Shown: one piece after another, positions 26,700-35,015 of the stretch
Layout: every line of letters begins with the position of its first letter
Position numbering within the stretch: the stretch's first letter is position 1
Assembly: GCF_024347335.1 (NCBI RefSeq)
Contig: NZ_AP025463.1
Location: 3,348,001-3,412,000, forward strand
Direction of reading: 5' to 3'
Source of the DNA: Vibrio celticus
GTDB lineage: Bacteria > Pseudomonadota > Gammaproteobacteria > Enterobacterales > Vibrionaceae
Length of the DNA: 64,000 bases
Notes under the pieces: generated by a model
What the model was told of the DNA's origin: nothing
Databases searched by the model: none
The model's input: the letters and a program-made list of their open reading frames with translations, nothing else
Made by a program: the position numbers and the translations under genes

Positions 26700-27271
26700 T
26701 CAAATGGACTCTCATAATCAGCTAATGTTGGAAATGATTGATCACGTTCAGAAATGATGAGTTCATTTACATTTAGTTCATCAAATCTCAAACCCACGCT
26801 TGACCATAAAATACCTTTATCCGAGTCAGGCGCGTAAGCATGGTCGGTTTTATACAACAGCGTCGCCTGCTCAGACAAAGTCAGAAAACCATGCGCCAGT
26901 CCTTTAGGAAGGTATAAAAGTTGAGGTCTTTCGGCGTCCAATTCAATCTTAATCAACTTTCCATATGTGTTTGATGATTTTCTAATATCAACAAAAAAGT
27001 CGAGCACTTTTCCGTCTAAACACGTGACCATCTTGTCGTGTGCAGCCGGTGGCCCTTGGAAGTGAAGACCACGTAACACATGCTTCTTTGAGACCGAATA
27101 GAACTCTTCTTGAAGGTTAAACCCAGCAATCGGCGTCCCTTCAAAATGACTCGGATGGAAGGTTTTAATAAAAGCACCGCGATGATCTTCAAATTTGGGA
27201 AGATCAATCAGAAAGCACCCTGCAATATCGAGTTGAGTTACATTCATAAAATCAAGCCAATGATTTCTCAT
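26696..27271 (-). CDS. RmlC-like CDP-hexulose C5 (3,5-) epimerase, AscE-like
   Basis: A protein of 191 residues (or 183 from the ATG at 27247) with the RmlC cupin pattern: FHPSHFEG, the catalytic RGLHFQGPPAAHDK, VDIRKSSNTYGK and LPKGLAHGFLTLSE. RmlC relatives epimerise 4-keto-6-deoxy nucleotide sugars. Placed after rfbH and before a final reductase, it most likely inverts C5 of CDP-4-keto-3,6-dideoxyglucose, as AscE does in ascarylose synthesis. No RmlD or second sugar pathway lies here, which argues against a dTDP-rhamnose role. Overlaps the next gene by 4 bases. Confidence 0.85.
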   Translation of the reverse strand: MRNHWLDFMNVTQLDIAGCFLIDLPKFEDHRGAFIKTFHPSHFEGTPIAGFNLQEEFYSVSKKHVLRGLHFQGPPAAHDKMVTCLDGKVLDFFVDIRKSSNTYGKLIKIELDAERPQLLYLPKGLAHGFLTLSEQATLLYKTDHAYAPDSDKGILWSSVGLRFDELNVNELIISERDQSFPTLADYESPFE

Positions 27272-27298
27272 TGGCTTCTCACTGTTTGTTGTTGCGCT

Positions 27299-28612
27299 CT
27301 AAAAGCTCACACCGAAAAATTCTTCAAACTTTTCAATAACGAAATTTAGGTGATCTTGATCAAGGCCTGGGTAGACACCAATCCAAAAAGTATTGTTCAT
27401 GATAAGGTCAGTATTCGTCAGGTCACCCACCACTCGGTAGTTCACGTTTTCGAAGTACGGCTGGCGAGTCAGGTTGCCTGCAAAAAGAAGACGGGTACCA
27501 ATTTTGTATTGATCCATGAACTTCAGAAGTTCAACACGATCAATACCAGACTCTTCGCGAATAGTGATCGGGAAGCCAAACCATGATGGGTCTGAATTTT
27601 CTGTCGCTTCAGGAAGAATGATAAACTCTTCACAAGAAGCTAAACCCTCTCTTAGGTATGCGTAGTTATCTTTACGTGCTTGTACTAGGTCTTCTACTCG
27701 ATCCATTTGAGCTAATCCACAAGCAGCTTGCATATCTGTAATTTTTAAGTTGTAGCCTAAATGTGAGTAAGTGTATTTATGATCGTAACCTTGAGGTAGA
27801 GAACCTAGCTGCATATCAAACCGTTTTTTACATGTGTTATCACAACCTGGAGCGCAGTAACAATCACGGCCCCAATCACGGAATGATTCAATTAATTTAC
27901 GAAGTTCTTTATCTTTCGTAAATACAGCTCCTCCCTCACCCATTGTGATATGGTGGGCAGGATAAAAGCTAAGTGTCGAAATATCACCAAATGTACCAAC
28001 CATTTGACCATTGTAAGTCGAGCCTAATGCATCACAACAATCTTCAACTAACCATAAGTTATACTTATCCGCTACACGGCGAGCTTCTGTTAAGTCAAAG
28101 ACATTGCCAAGTGTATGAGCAACCATAATAGCTTTAGTTTTATCAGTTACAGCTGCTTCGATCATTTCTGGTTTAATCTGGTATGTAGGTATATCAACAT
28201 CTACAAACACTGGAATTAAACCATTTTGAATAGTAGGGTTTACAGTCGTTGGGAAACCAGCGGCTACAGTAATAACCTCATCACCGGGTTTTAACTGACG
28301 GTCGCCAAGCTTTGGTGACGTTAATGCTGTTAATGCCAAAAGGTTTGCTGAAGAGCCTGACGTTGTCGTTAATACATACGGTACGCCAAGGTATTCGCCT
28401 AAACGCTTTTCAAATGCGTCATTAAAACGGCCTGTAGTTAGCCAGCCATCCAAAGACGCTTCAACCATTAACTGAAGCTCTTTTGCTCCCAATACTTTTC
28501 CTGATGGTGGTACAACACTCTCACCACCAACGAATTCTTTTGGTGCGTACTCTAACGCTGCATATTGCTCAACAAGTTCAGCTATTTGACTTCTTAATTG
28601 TTCTTTGGACAT
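27299..28612 (-). CDS. rfbH: CDP-6-deoxy-4-keto-glucose 3-dehydrase (E1), RfbH/AscC
   Basis: A protein of 437 residues of the aspartate-aminotransferase fold that uses PMP. The catalytic lysine of aminotransferases is replaced by histidine in SFYPAHHITMGEGG (His220), and the cysteines in DCYCAPGCDNTCKKRF (251, 253, 257, 261) match the [2Fe-2S] site of this enzyme. It removes the C3 hydroxyl of CDP-4-keto-6-deoxyglucose, with electrons from the reductase AscD encoded upstream in the same operon. Length and motifs are those of the Yersinia/Salmonella enzymes. The stop of rfbG is 2 bp upstream of this start. Confidence 0.95.
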   Translation of the reverse strand: MSKEQLRSQIAELVEQYAALEYAPKEFVGGESVVPPSGKVLGAKELQLMVEASLDGWLTTGRFNDAFEKRLGEYLGVPYVLTTTSGSSANLLALTALTSPKLGDRQLKPGDEVITVAAGFPTTVNPTIQNGLIPVFVDVDIPTYQIKPEMIEAAVTDKTKAIMVAHTLGNVFDLTEARRVADKYNLWLVEDCCDALGSTYNGQMVGTFGDISTLSFYPAHHITMGEGGAVFTKDKELRKLIESFRDWGRDCYCAPGCDNTCKKRFDMQLGSLPQGYDHKYTYSHLGYNLKITDMQAACGLAQMDRVEDLVQARKDNYAYLREGLASCEEFIILPEATENSDPSWFGFPITIREESGIDRVELLKFMDQYKIGTRLLFAGNLTRQPYFENVNYRVVGDLTNTDLIMNNTFWIGVYPGLDQDHLNFVIEKFEEFFGVSF

Positions 28613-28614
28613 TA

Positions 28615-29694
28615 TTATTTACCTACTCGTGCTGTCATGTATTCTTTAATTTCTTTAATCGTGTATTGCTTCATGTCTTCTTTATTAATCCATGCTTTTT
28701 GCCAATTCACGATCTTATTCAATGTTGTGCTTAAATCCCAAACAGGTTGCCAATTCAAACGCATTTTTGCTTTTGAGCAATCTAACTTAAGGTAATGCGC
28801 TTCATGTGGGTGTTCACCTTCACTCAAGAACCACTCAGCGCTTTCACCCCATTCTTTCGTCATGGTTTCAACGATCCATTGAACAGGCTGAGCATCCTCT
28901 TCTTTAGGACCAAAGTTCCAACCTTCCGCAAACTGAGGCCCTTCATTATAAAGATGCTCAGCAACAGTTATATAACCTGATAACGGCTCTAATACATGTT
29001 GCCAAGGTCGAATAGCGTGTGGACTTCTAATTTCAACTTTTTTGCCTTCCGTAAAGGCATTTAACATATCTGGAATAAGTCTATCATCAGCCCAATCACC
29101 ACCACCAATAACATTACCTGCTCGAACCGATGCTAAGGCACAGCCATGCTCGTGATATTTCTCTTTATTAAAAAAAGACTGGCGATAAGACGATGCTACT
29201 AACTCTGCACAACCCTTACTATTGCTATATGGATCATAACCACCCATAGCTTCATCTTCACGGTAGCCCCAGACCCACTCACGGTTTTCATAACACTTAT
29301 CAGAAGTGATATTAACGACAGCTTTAACACCTCCTATCTGTTTCACAGCTTCAAGTAAATAAACCGTACCCATAACATTGGTAGAGTAAGTTTCCATTGG
29401 TTCATCATAAGATAATCGTACCAATGGTTGAGCTGCCATATGAAAAACGATTTCAGGTTTGAAATCATTCATCACTTGGCGAAGGTGAGTAAAATCTCGA
29501 ATATCACCTTCTTCTGATGACATTCCAGCCCATACTTCAGCCTCTTCAAAAAGGCTAGGCGTTGTTGGTGCTAAAAGAGAGTAGCCCTTTACAATCGCAC
29601 CCATTTCTTGAAGCCATAAAGATAACCAGCTACCTTTAAAGCCAGTATGCCCGGTAACAAAAACTTTCTTTCCTTGCCAAAAATTTGGATTCAT
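28615..29694 (-). CDS. rfbG: CDP-glucose 4,6-dehydratase
   Basis: A protein of 359 residues beginning MNPNFWQGKKVFVTGHTGFKG, with NAD-binding GHTGFKGSW, TSDKCYENREW and the active-site Tyr-Lys in DPYSNSKGCAE. It converts CDP-glucose to CDP-4-keto-6-deoxyglucose, the second step of CDP-3,6-dideoxyhexose synthesis. It lies 3 bp after rfbF and 2 bp before rfbH, so the three are one translational block. Length matches the family. Confidence 0.95.
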   Translation of the reverse strand: MNPNFWQGKKVFVTGHTGFKGSWLSLWLQEMGAIVKGYSLLAPTTPSLFEEAEVWAGMSSEEGDIRDFTHLRQVMNDFKPEIVFHMAAQPLVRLSYDEPMETYSTNVMGTVYLLEAVKQIGGVKAVVNITSDKCYENREWVWGYREDEAMGGYDPYSNSKGCAELVASSYRQSFFNKEKYHEHGCALASVRAGNVIGGGDWADDRLIPDMLNAFTEGKKVEIRSPHAIRPWQHVLEPLSGYITVAEHLYNEGPQFAEGWNFGPKEEDAQPVQWIVETMTKEWGESAEWFLSEGEHPHEAHYLKLDCSKAKMRLNWQPVWDLSTTLNKIVNWQKAWINKEDMKQYTIKEIKEYMTARVGK

Positions 29695-29697
29695 AGG

Positions 29698-30471
29698 TTA
29701 CTCCCAAATTTTCCAAGGTGCTTTACCTTCTTGCCATAACTCTTCTAAATAAACCTTATCACGAAGAGTATCCATTGGTTGCCAAAAACCATGATGCTCA
29801 TAAGCCATTAATTCACCATCTTCGGCTAATTTGTTCAGTGGGTATTGTTCCCAAGTACAACTATCACCATCAATGTACTTAAGTACTTTGGGCGATAACA
29901 CAAAGAATCCACCGTTAATCATAGCTCCATCACCTTTCGGTTTTTCTTTAAAGCTATTTACTTGTCCAGCATTAATATCTAATGCACCAAAACGACCTGG
30001 GGGAAAAGTCGCGGTTAACGTTGCGTTCTTTCCGTGTGATTTGTGGAATTCAATTGTTTTAGCAATATCAATATCACCAACACCGTCACCATAAGTAAAA
30101 CAAAATGCGTCTTCATCTTTTATATGCTCAGCAACTCGACCTAAACGCCCGCCAGTCATTGAGTTGTCACCGGTATCGACTAGCGTAACTGTCCAAGGTT
30201 CTGCACGTTTACGATGCACCTTCATTTCATTTTCTTTCATATCAAATGTCACATCCGACATGTGCAAGAAGTAGTTAGCAAAATACTCTTTAATCACATA
30301 GCCTTTATAGCCACAGCAAATAATGAAATCATTAATACCGTGTGCTGAATATTGCTTCATGATATGCCATAGAATTGGTTTTCCACCAATTTCAACCATT
30401 GGTTTCGGTTTTACTGAGGTTTCTTCACTTAAACGTGTTCCTAAACCACCAGCTAAGATGACTGCTTTCAT
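29698..30471 (-). CDS. rfbF: Glucose-1-phosphate cytidylyltransferase
   Basis: A protein of 257 residues beginning MKAVILAGGLGTRLSEET, the nucleotidyltransferase loop, followed by KPKPMVEIGGKPILWHIM and FCFTYGDGVGDID with the metal-binding aspartate. It makes CDP-glucose from CTP and glucose-1-phosphate, the first step of the pathway. The ATG at 30471 is chosen because GGAG lies 6-7 bases upstream; a longer frame begins inside ascD. The gene overlaps nothing but starts just after the ascD stop region, in the same operon. Confidence 0.96.
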   Translation of the reverse strand: MKAVILAGGLGTRLSEETSVKPKPMVEIGGKPILWHIMKQYSAHGINDFIICCGYKGYVIKEYFANYFLHMSDVTFDMKENEMKVHRKRAEPWTVTLVDTGDNSMTGGRLGRVAEHIKDEDAFCFTYGDGVGDIDIAKTIEFHKSHGKNATLTATFPPGRFGALDINAGQVNSFKEKPKGDGAMINGGFFVLSPKVLKYIDGDSCTWEQYPLNKLAEDGELMAYEHHGFWQPMDTLRDKVYLEELWQEGKAPWKIWE

Positions 30472-30493
30472 TATTAGCTCCAAGCTATAAAAA

Positions 30494-31462
30494 TTATTTT
30501 GCGGGGGTAAATGCATCAGAAAAGAATGACTCTGATGGTAAATGATGATTAATAAATAGGTTTTTAGCTTCGTTGATCATAGCAACCGAACCACAAGCAT
30601 ACACTTCATGTTCTATTAAAGATTTGAAATCACGCATGACAGCATCTTGTACATAACCTTTATAAAAGTCACCTTCAGACTCTTCTCTAGAAAGTGCAGC
30701 GATAAATTTAATATTTTGATGCTGTTCGACTAACTTGATTAGAGCTTCACAATACAGCTCGCTTTGGTATTGCATGCCCCAATAGATGCGAACATCACGG
30801 GAGTCTTGCTTTTCAATAAGCTCTTCTACTATTGCTTTCAAAGGAGCAATGCCCGTACCTGTTGCAATCAGAATTAAAGGTTTAACGTTGTCTTTAACAA
30901 AGAACGTACCTTTCGGCCCTTCCATTCTCATCAATTGATTTTCTTTCACTTGACCAAAAATAACATCCGACATTTTACCCGCAGGAACTTTACGAATATG
31001 AAGCTCAATCTCTCTTGTTGCTTTCTTTGCATTTGCAATAGAATAACTACGTTTTATACCCTTGTAGCTTAAATCTACATATTGACCCGGAAGGTAATCA
31101 AAGCTGACAGTTGGAGGAAAGCGGAATGTGATAATAACAATATCACAGGTAGGATAATCAACACTAGCAACCTTACAAGGGACGGTTTGCTGCTTAATGT
31201 GAGCAAGCTCAGGATAGTAGTGAGCTTTCAATACTGCATCTGATTGTGCTTTAGATTGACACGTCAAGATCTGTCCTGATGTAACAATCTCTCCATCTTC
31301 GTTCTTAATAGAGCCAGACAACACCTCTGCCGAGCAAACACCACAGTCGCCAGTTTTACAGCTATGCTCTAAAGGAAGTGAGTTCGATAACGCATCTTCA
31401 AGTAGATTATCTTCGCTTTTATAACTCACACCTGCAGGCTGAATCTCAATATTATATTGCAT
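30494..31462 (-). CDS. ascD: CDP-6-deoxy-delta-3,4-glucoseen reductase (E3), ferredoxin-NAD(P)H reductase
   Basis: A protein of 322 residues. The N-terminal 90 residues are a plant-type [2Fe-2S] ferredoxin domain with cysteines 35, 40, 43 and 68 (CKTGDCGVC ... LTC). The rest is a ferredoxin-NADP reductase module with FAD-binding RSYSIANA and nucleotide-binding IATGTGIAPL. It passes electrons from NADH to RfbH to complete C3 deoxygenation. It is the first gene of the long operon, about 230 bp downstream of an RfaH ops site. The same scaffold occurs in phenol and methane monooxygenase reductases, but the rfbFGH context fixes the role. Confidence 0.93.
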   Translation of the reverse strand: MQYNIEIQPAGVSYKSEDNLLEDALSNSLPLEHSCKTGDCGVCSAEVLSGSIKNEDGEIVTSGQILTCQSKAQSDAVLKAHYYPELAHIKQQTVPCKVASVDYPTCDIVIITFRFPPTVSFDYLPGQYVDLSYKGIKRSYSIANAKKATREIELHIRKVPAGKMSDVIFGQVKENQLMRMEGPKGTFFVKDNVKPLILIATGTGIAPLKAIVEELIEKQDSRDVRIYWGMQYQSELYCEALIKLVEQHQNIKFIAALSREESEGDFYKGYVQDAVMRDFKSLIEHEVYACGSVAMINEAKNLFINHHLPSESFFSDAFTPAK

Positions 31463-31845
31463 TTTATTATTTTCTATTTTGAAACTTTCTAAATTTCAAT
31501 CTCAGTCAACTTCGAGCCACTGAGACACTTTCTATTCATTTTGAGACAGTTTATTTTCGACTATCCCTTATAAAACCTAGATTTTACTTACTTTTAAAAA
31601 AGGACCCCAATAGGCCGCAAAAACGGCTAATCAAACCTTTTAGGCTTCCCGCATCTTTTAACTTGCAATTACTTGCTAGCAAGCTGAATTTGGGTACGCT
31701 ACCGCCCTTAGGTTTGGCTCCTAAAGGCAATAGTTACAATTTGTACGCTTTATGCGGTTTTCATACGATTTTAAATATACTGCGCATTTTAGCAAAGTCA
31801 GTGCATATTAACCAGTTTGAAATTGCCCCTGTTTGGACAGACCTC
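31463..31845. other. Leader region of the ascD operon (383 bp)
   Basis: This region holds the untranslated leader of the ascD-ugd operon with an RfaH ops site at 31696-31706. A 104-codon plus-strand frame crosses it, but it runs through the ops site and into the antisense of the next gene, so it is not called. The upstream promoter must lie between the ops site and about 31845; no clear boxes were picked. Confidence 0.6.
31696..31706 (-). promoter_or_regulatory. RfaH ops element upstream of the ascD operon
   Basis: Minus-strand GGCGGTAGCGT is an exact match to the ops core GGCGGTAGNNT that pauses RNA polymerase and loads the antiterminator RfaH. It lies 234 bp before ascD in the transcribed strand. 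Upstream bases (GGAGCCAAACCTAAGG) resemble the wider JUMPstart sequence. Control of a 14-kb operon by RfaH fits known practice. Confidence 0.88.
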
Positions 31846-32166
31846 TCACCAAGCATTTACCCAGCGGAAGCATTGTACGTCTTGCAGGTACTGAGTGCCT
31901 ATGTGGTAGCGGTTTTCTTGTGCTGCCTTGCAATAGCGCTTTTCTATATCAATGAAAATGTTGCCGTTGCGGTATAGCGAGACGAAGCTTGGGTTGTTGT
32001 TTACCGCCAATAACGCTTTGATCTCGGTGCGTGTTAGCCCTTGTGGGTAGTGGCTAACCAGCAATTTCAAGAACTCGCCAATGCGCCCTTCCACTCGTGC
32101 TATCTCTTTCTCTAAAATGGTTACTTTTTCTTTCGTTGTCAGTTTCTTTAGGCTGGTATCGTCCAT
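31846..32166 (-). CDS. Small protein of unknown function with a basic helical N terminus
   Basis: A protein of 106 residues starting MDDTSLKKLTTKEKVTILEK and preceded by a good ribosome site (AGGAGAGGG, 5 bases before ATG). The first 45 residues look like a charged helix or short coiled coil; a possible winged-helix segment follows (GLTRTEIKALLAVNNNPS). No family was recognised. It lies in an accessory segment 168 bp after the winged-helix gene, on the same strand, and could be co-expressed with it. A plus-strand frame that overlaps its 3' end lacks any support. Confidence 0.65.
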   Translation of the reverse strand: MDDTSLKKLTTKEKVTILEKEIARVEGRIGEFLKLLVSHYPQGLTRTEIKALLAVNNNPSFVSLYRNGNIFIDIEKRYCKAAQENRYHIGTQYLQDVQCFRWVNAW

Positions 32167-32333
32167 TTTCCCTCTCCTAATTGTACTTTTTGTTTCTTGA
32201 CGTTTTTTGGCTAGATTCTCTTTTTGTCTGCCTTAGCGTTTGTTTTTTCTTAGCTCTTGGTTTCCTAAGGTCTTGTTTTTTCAAAAACTTGGGGCTATGT
32301 GAACAAGCGCTTATTCTGTGAATAATCGCATGG

Positions 32334-33539
32334 TCACTGCTTAGAATCCGTGCCGGGCGATTTGGATTGAAGTAAGGCCTTGATACGTGCTTCGAACGGG
32401 TTGGTGGTGCTTTTGGCTTTGTAGTCCGCTAAGGCCTGAGAGACAGGAGTGGGTTGTTGAGATGTGCTTTCAGCTTGATTGCTTTTGATTGGCTGCGCTT
32501 GGTTTGAAGCTGTTGTAGGCTCATCTACTTTTGTTGATCCTACACCTTTTATCGATTGAGCTTGCTTTGAGGATTTCACCGCTTGTGTTTGCTTAGCTTG
32601 TTTAGTCGCTCTTGTTGGTTTAAAGGCTGGTGATGAGTCTCGCTTCGCCTTGGCTTGGGCGCTTCTTTTTAGCCAGCCATTCACAAAGTGTCCAATGTGC
32701 TCAAAGGGTTTACGCTTATCGGGGTTGATGTACAGCCACGCTTGCATGGCATGCAGTTCTTGCAGCACATCTAACTTTGGGTAGGTGCGTTCTAATATGG
32801 TGGTGAACTCATGATAAATCGGCGCGCTGCCCTCTTGGGTGAGCAGGTGAATCACGGCTTCATTCTTTTGGTTTGTGGGTTTGGTCGATTTGGCTTGCGG
32901 TGTTGCTGGCTCTTTCTCGAGGGGCAAGGCAGCTTCAAGATCTGGGGCTGTTTTACAAGGAATCTCTGTTTTATGTTCTTTATGAAAGATTATGTGTGCC
33001 GGATGATCACTCTCCGTGGTGGATCTTGGGTCACCCAGGTGGGTGTCTGAATGATCGGTTTTCTGCGCCTGTTCTTTTTTCTTTTCACGCTCTGTCTTCT
33101 GAGTATGTTCTGGCGAGGTTGGCGGTAAGTCTGTTTGTTCTACCTTGGCGTTATCTAGGTCGGTTTGGTCATTTAGGTCTAGCTCTCTGTCTTCTTGATC
33201 GAGAGCTTTGTCTTCTTGATCTAGAGCTCTGGCTGCTTGGTCTAGATCGGCCTGCTGAATGTGGCTGTCGCTGGGTAGGCGTAGCTGATATATATTGCTG
33301 CGCTGGCGTCCTGAATCATCAAACCGCTTTATCCGCTTCACAAAGCCTTGTTTTTCCAATTCGTTAACGTGTCGTTTCACGGTTCTTACCGACACTTCGC
33401 AATATTGCGCTAAGTAATTTAGGGAAGGGAAACACACGCCACGCGCGTCTGCATTGTCGGCCAATTTTAATAGCACCAACTTACTTATCGGCGAGCCGGT
33501 TTTTAATGGGATGAAAGAAAGAATAAGAGAAACACACAT
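32334..33539 (-). CDS. Winged-helix (HTH_36-like) protein, phage-replication-protein-like N terminus
   Basis: A protein of 401 residues. Residues 15-95 resemble the helix-turn-helix found at the start of phage and plasmid replication proteins (KLVLLKLADNADARGVCFPS, then YLAQYCEVSVRTVKRHVNEL and QGFVKRI). The middle (about 95-215) is low-complexity, rich in Asp, Gln and Lys, and the C-terminal third has Thr/Gln/Ser-rich repeats (SKQAQSIKG, SNQAQPIKSNQAE). The start has AAGGAG 8 bases upstream. It may be a replication initiator or regulator of a mobile element; no replicase domain is visible. It is divergent from the lysis-type genes to its right. Confidence 0.7.
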   Translation of the reverse strand: MCVSLILSFIPLKTGSPISKLVLLKLADNADARGVCFPSLNYLAQYCEVSVRTVKRHVNELEKQGFVKRIKRFDDSGRQRSNIYQLRLPSDSHIQQADLDQAARALDQEDKALDQEDRELDLNDQTDLDNAKVEQTDLPPTSPEHTQKTEREKKKEQAQKTDHSDTHLGDPRSTTESDHPAHIIFHKEHKTEIPCKTAPDLEAALPLEKEPATPQAKSTKPTNQKNEAVIHLLTQEGSAPIYHEFTTILERTYPKLDVLQELHAMQAWLYINPDKRKPFEHIGHFVNGWLKRSAQAKAKRDSSPAFKPTRATKQAKQTQAVKSSKQAQSIKGVGSTKVDEPTTASNQAQPIKSNQAESTSQQPTPVSQALADYKAKSTTNPFEARIKALLQSKSPGTDSKQ

Positions 33540-33826
33540 GGGTAACGCTCCTTGTTAAATGACCATTCGTACTGAAATCCATTGATATAAAGGGCATTAA
33601 CAACACTTTTTGGCGCTTTGGGGGCAAAGGTAAGGCGAGATAAAAAGTAACAAAAAGTGTTTCTCCTACTTGCTCTCACTGTTATGCAACAAGAACACTA
33701 CTTAAGATGATTACCTTCGAAGCACCTCTCACTTTTTTGTGTTCCTCTGTTTTGGCGTTATTACCGCCAACCCCAATCAAGAATCTTGAAGTACATTGCC
33801 CTCCCCATACAGCAATAAGGTGCTTA

Positions 33827-34213
33827 ATGAAGGCGATAGTTTCTCTTTTTATTTCAGCGTATCAACCCGGCATGGCAAGCATCGAATGCCGTTATTTTGA
33901 AGGCTTGCACTTTGAAAAAGCTTATTTCGAAGACTTGCTCTTGGAAGATCACAGCTATGAGGATATTTGTTGGATGATCAGCCGAGCGCGGCGCAGGCAG
34001 CCACTGGGGTATTACGTGATGTATTTACGCTATGTCAGCTACCACTCTGGTTATGCAAAAACCGTAGCCGCCAGTTTGAGACAACACATCGCATTGCACC
34101 CAAATTTAAAAGAATCGTTATCAACGTCTTTAATCGCCTATTTACAACAACACGAGGATTTATTTTGTCAAACACTCCACCAGCAACTGATCGAGTTCCA
34201 CACCAGCCGTTAG
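33827..34213 (+). CDS. Unknown small protein with five FE-type pentads
   Basis: A protein of 128 residues starting MKAIVSLFISAYQPGMAS; the ATG at 33827 has TAAGGTG upstream. Residues about 24-48 run as five-residue units: FEGLH, FEKAY, FEDLL, LEDHS, YEDIC, reminiscent of pentapeptide repeats but short. The rest is helical and basic (ISRARRRQPLGYY, KTVAASLRQH). No family is recognised. It overlaps the start of the amidase gene by about 49 bases and probably shares its transcript. A longer start at 33707 is possible but lacks a ribosome site. Confidence 0.6.
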   Translation: MKAIVSLFISAYQPGMASIECRYFEGLHFEKAYFEDLLLEDHSYEDICWMISRARRRQPLGYYVMYLRYVSYHSGYAKTVAASLRQHIALHPNLKESLSTSLIAYLQQHEDLFCQTLHQQLIEFHTSR

Positions 34214-34788
34214 AAGCACCTGTTTTGCAAGAGCAGACTTGTTCGCAAGAGCCAGCTGGTTCACGAGATCGGGCAGACTCAGAAGAGCAGGCTAGCAAGG
34301 TGGAGCTTATCCCCTCGTTAGAGCCTTGTTTACCTTCAGCATCCTACTCTTTCAGTCTGGTTTCGGTTTTACTCCGTTTGCCTCAGTGCCCGGCATTCTC
34401 ATTTATTACGGTGCATTGCAGCGCCACGCAACCACAGCAAGATGTAGACGTAGCCGAGATTCGCAAATGGCATAAAAAGAAAGGCTGGCGCGATGTGGGA
34501 TATCACTTTGTTATTCGTCGCAACGGGGATGTCGAACTTGGCAGGCCGCTGTCGCAAACCGGCGCGCATGTGAAAGGACACAACAAGGGCAATATTGGGG
34601 TTTGTTTGGTCGGTGGCTGTAATACCGAGCTGCAACCAGAAGATAACTTCACACTTGCGCAGCGTAAGGCACTGTTTGGTTTGATGGCGGCGTTACAAGA
34701 GCAGTTCTTGATTTCAGATGAGAATGTAAAGGGGCATAAAGATTGGGACGTGAATAAGGCATGTCCGGTTTTGAAGATAAAAGCTTAA
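34165..34788 (+). CDS. N-acetylmuramoyl-L-alanine amidase, T7-lysozyme type
   Basis: A protein of about 207 residues from a TTG start at 34165 (GAGG 7 bases upstream); in-frame ATG at 33967 would run through the preceding gene. The C-terminal 145 residues are an Amidase_2 domain with zinc ligands in ITVHCSAT (His), VKGHKDWD (His) and NKACP (Cys), the tyrosine in DVGYHFVI, and the GAHVKGHNKGNIGVCLVGG core. It cuts the amide bond between muramic acid and the stem peptide. The first 60 residues are a Gln/Glu/Ser-rich tail-like leader with no signal peptide, so release would need a holin. A three-TM holin lies downstream, past an insertion sequence. Confidence 0.88.
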   Translation: MSNTPPATDRVPHQPLEAPVLQEQTCSQEPAGSRDRADSEEQASKVELIPSLEPCLPSASYSFSLVSVLLRLPQCPAFSFITVHCSATQPQQDVDVAEIRKWHKKKGWRDVGYHFVIRRNGDVELGRPLSQTGAHVKGHNKGNIGVCLVGGCNTELQPEDNFTLAQRKALFGLMAALQEQFLISDENVKGHKDWDVNKACPVLKIKA

Positions 34789-34838
34789 GAACAGATGCGG
34801 GATGCGAGTAATCGGGATACGAAGAGCGGATGCGAAAA
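34785..34838 (+). repeat. Dispersed GATNCG-type repeat, copy 6
   Basis: AGCTTAAGAACAGATGCGGG, then ATGCGAGTAATCGGGATACG and AAGAGCGGATGCG. The amidase stop codon (TAA at 34786-34788) falls inside the first word of the repeat. Orientation is that of the amidase gene. Confidence 0.82.
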
Positions 34839-34918
34839 GTGAGAACAATAAAGTGAGAGTGGTGCTTTTAGCTCCTCCCCTTTATCACGACTGTTACTTG
34901 GCAAGAAATATCCAATAT

Positions 34919-34977
34919 AAGGGGAGGCTGGGAGGGGTTGGTTAGGCATTAACTAGCAACCCCTCTAACTCCCCCTT
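34919..34977. repeat. GC-rich imperfect inverted repeat
   Basis: GAGGGGTTG (34932-34940) pairs perfectly with CAACCCCTC (34957-34965), and outer AAGGGGAG pairs with CTCCCCCTT apart from a bulge. It lies between the amidase gene and the ISAs1-family element. It could stop transcription leaving the amidase gene, though no T-run follows on the plus strand other than CCCTTTTA. Confidence 0.6.
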
Positions 34978-35005
34978 TTATTAACATCACCACTCACAAT
35001 AGTCC

Positions 35006-35015
35006 GGTGTTCAAG
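35006..35015. repeat. Target site duplication, left
   Basis: GGTGTTCAAG directly abuts the left terminal repeat of the ISAs1-family element and is found again at 36209-36218. A 10-bp duplication fits ISAs1-family insertions. Confidence 0.9.

Noticed and set aside
26696..27271. dTDP-rhamnose pathway (RmlC)
   Set aside because: No rmlD lies in the window and rmlA/rmlB are 34 kb away in a different operon without rmlC; CDP-sugar genes flank this epimerase directly.
29831..30094. Plus-strand frame opposite rfbF
   Set aside because: It is fully antisense to a gene with intact nucleotidyltransferase motifs.
31663..31977. A 104-codon plus-strand open frame with several hydrophobic stretches
   Set aside because: It runs through the ops site and antisense to the 31846-32166 gene, which has a strong ribosome site. 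Its conservation-like look is better explained by the leader sequence.
32811..33367. Two long plus-strand frames across the winged-helix gene
   Set aside because: They are antisense to a better-supported gene with a clear helix-turn-helix and ribosome site; Trp/Cys/Leu-rich translation is typical of shadow frames.
33707..33826. Longer start for the pentad protein
   Set aside because: No ribosome site precedes 33707, while the ATG at 33827 has one; the extra residues look like translated noncoding sequence.
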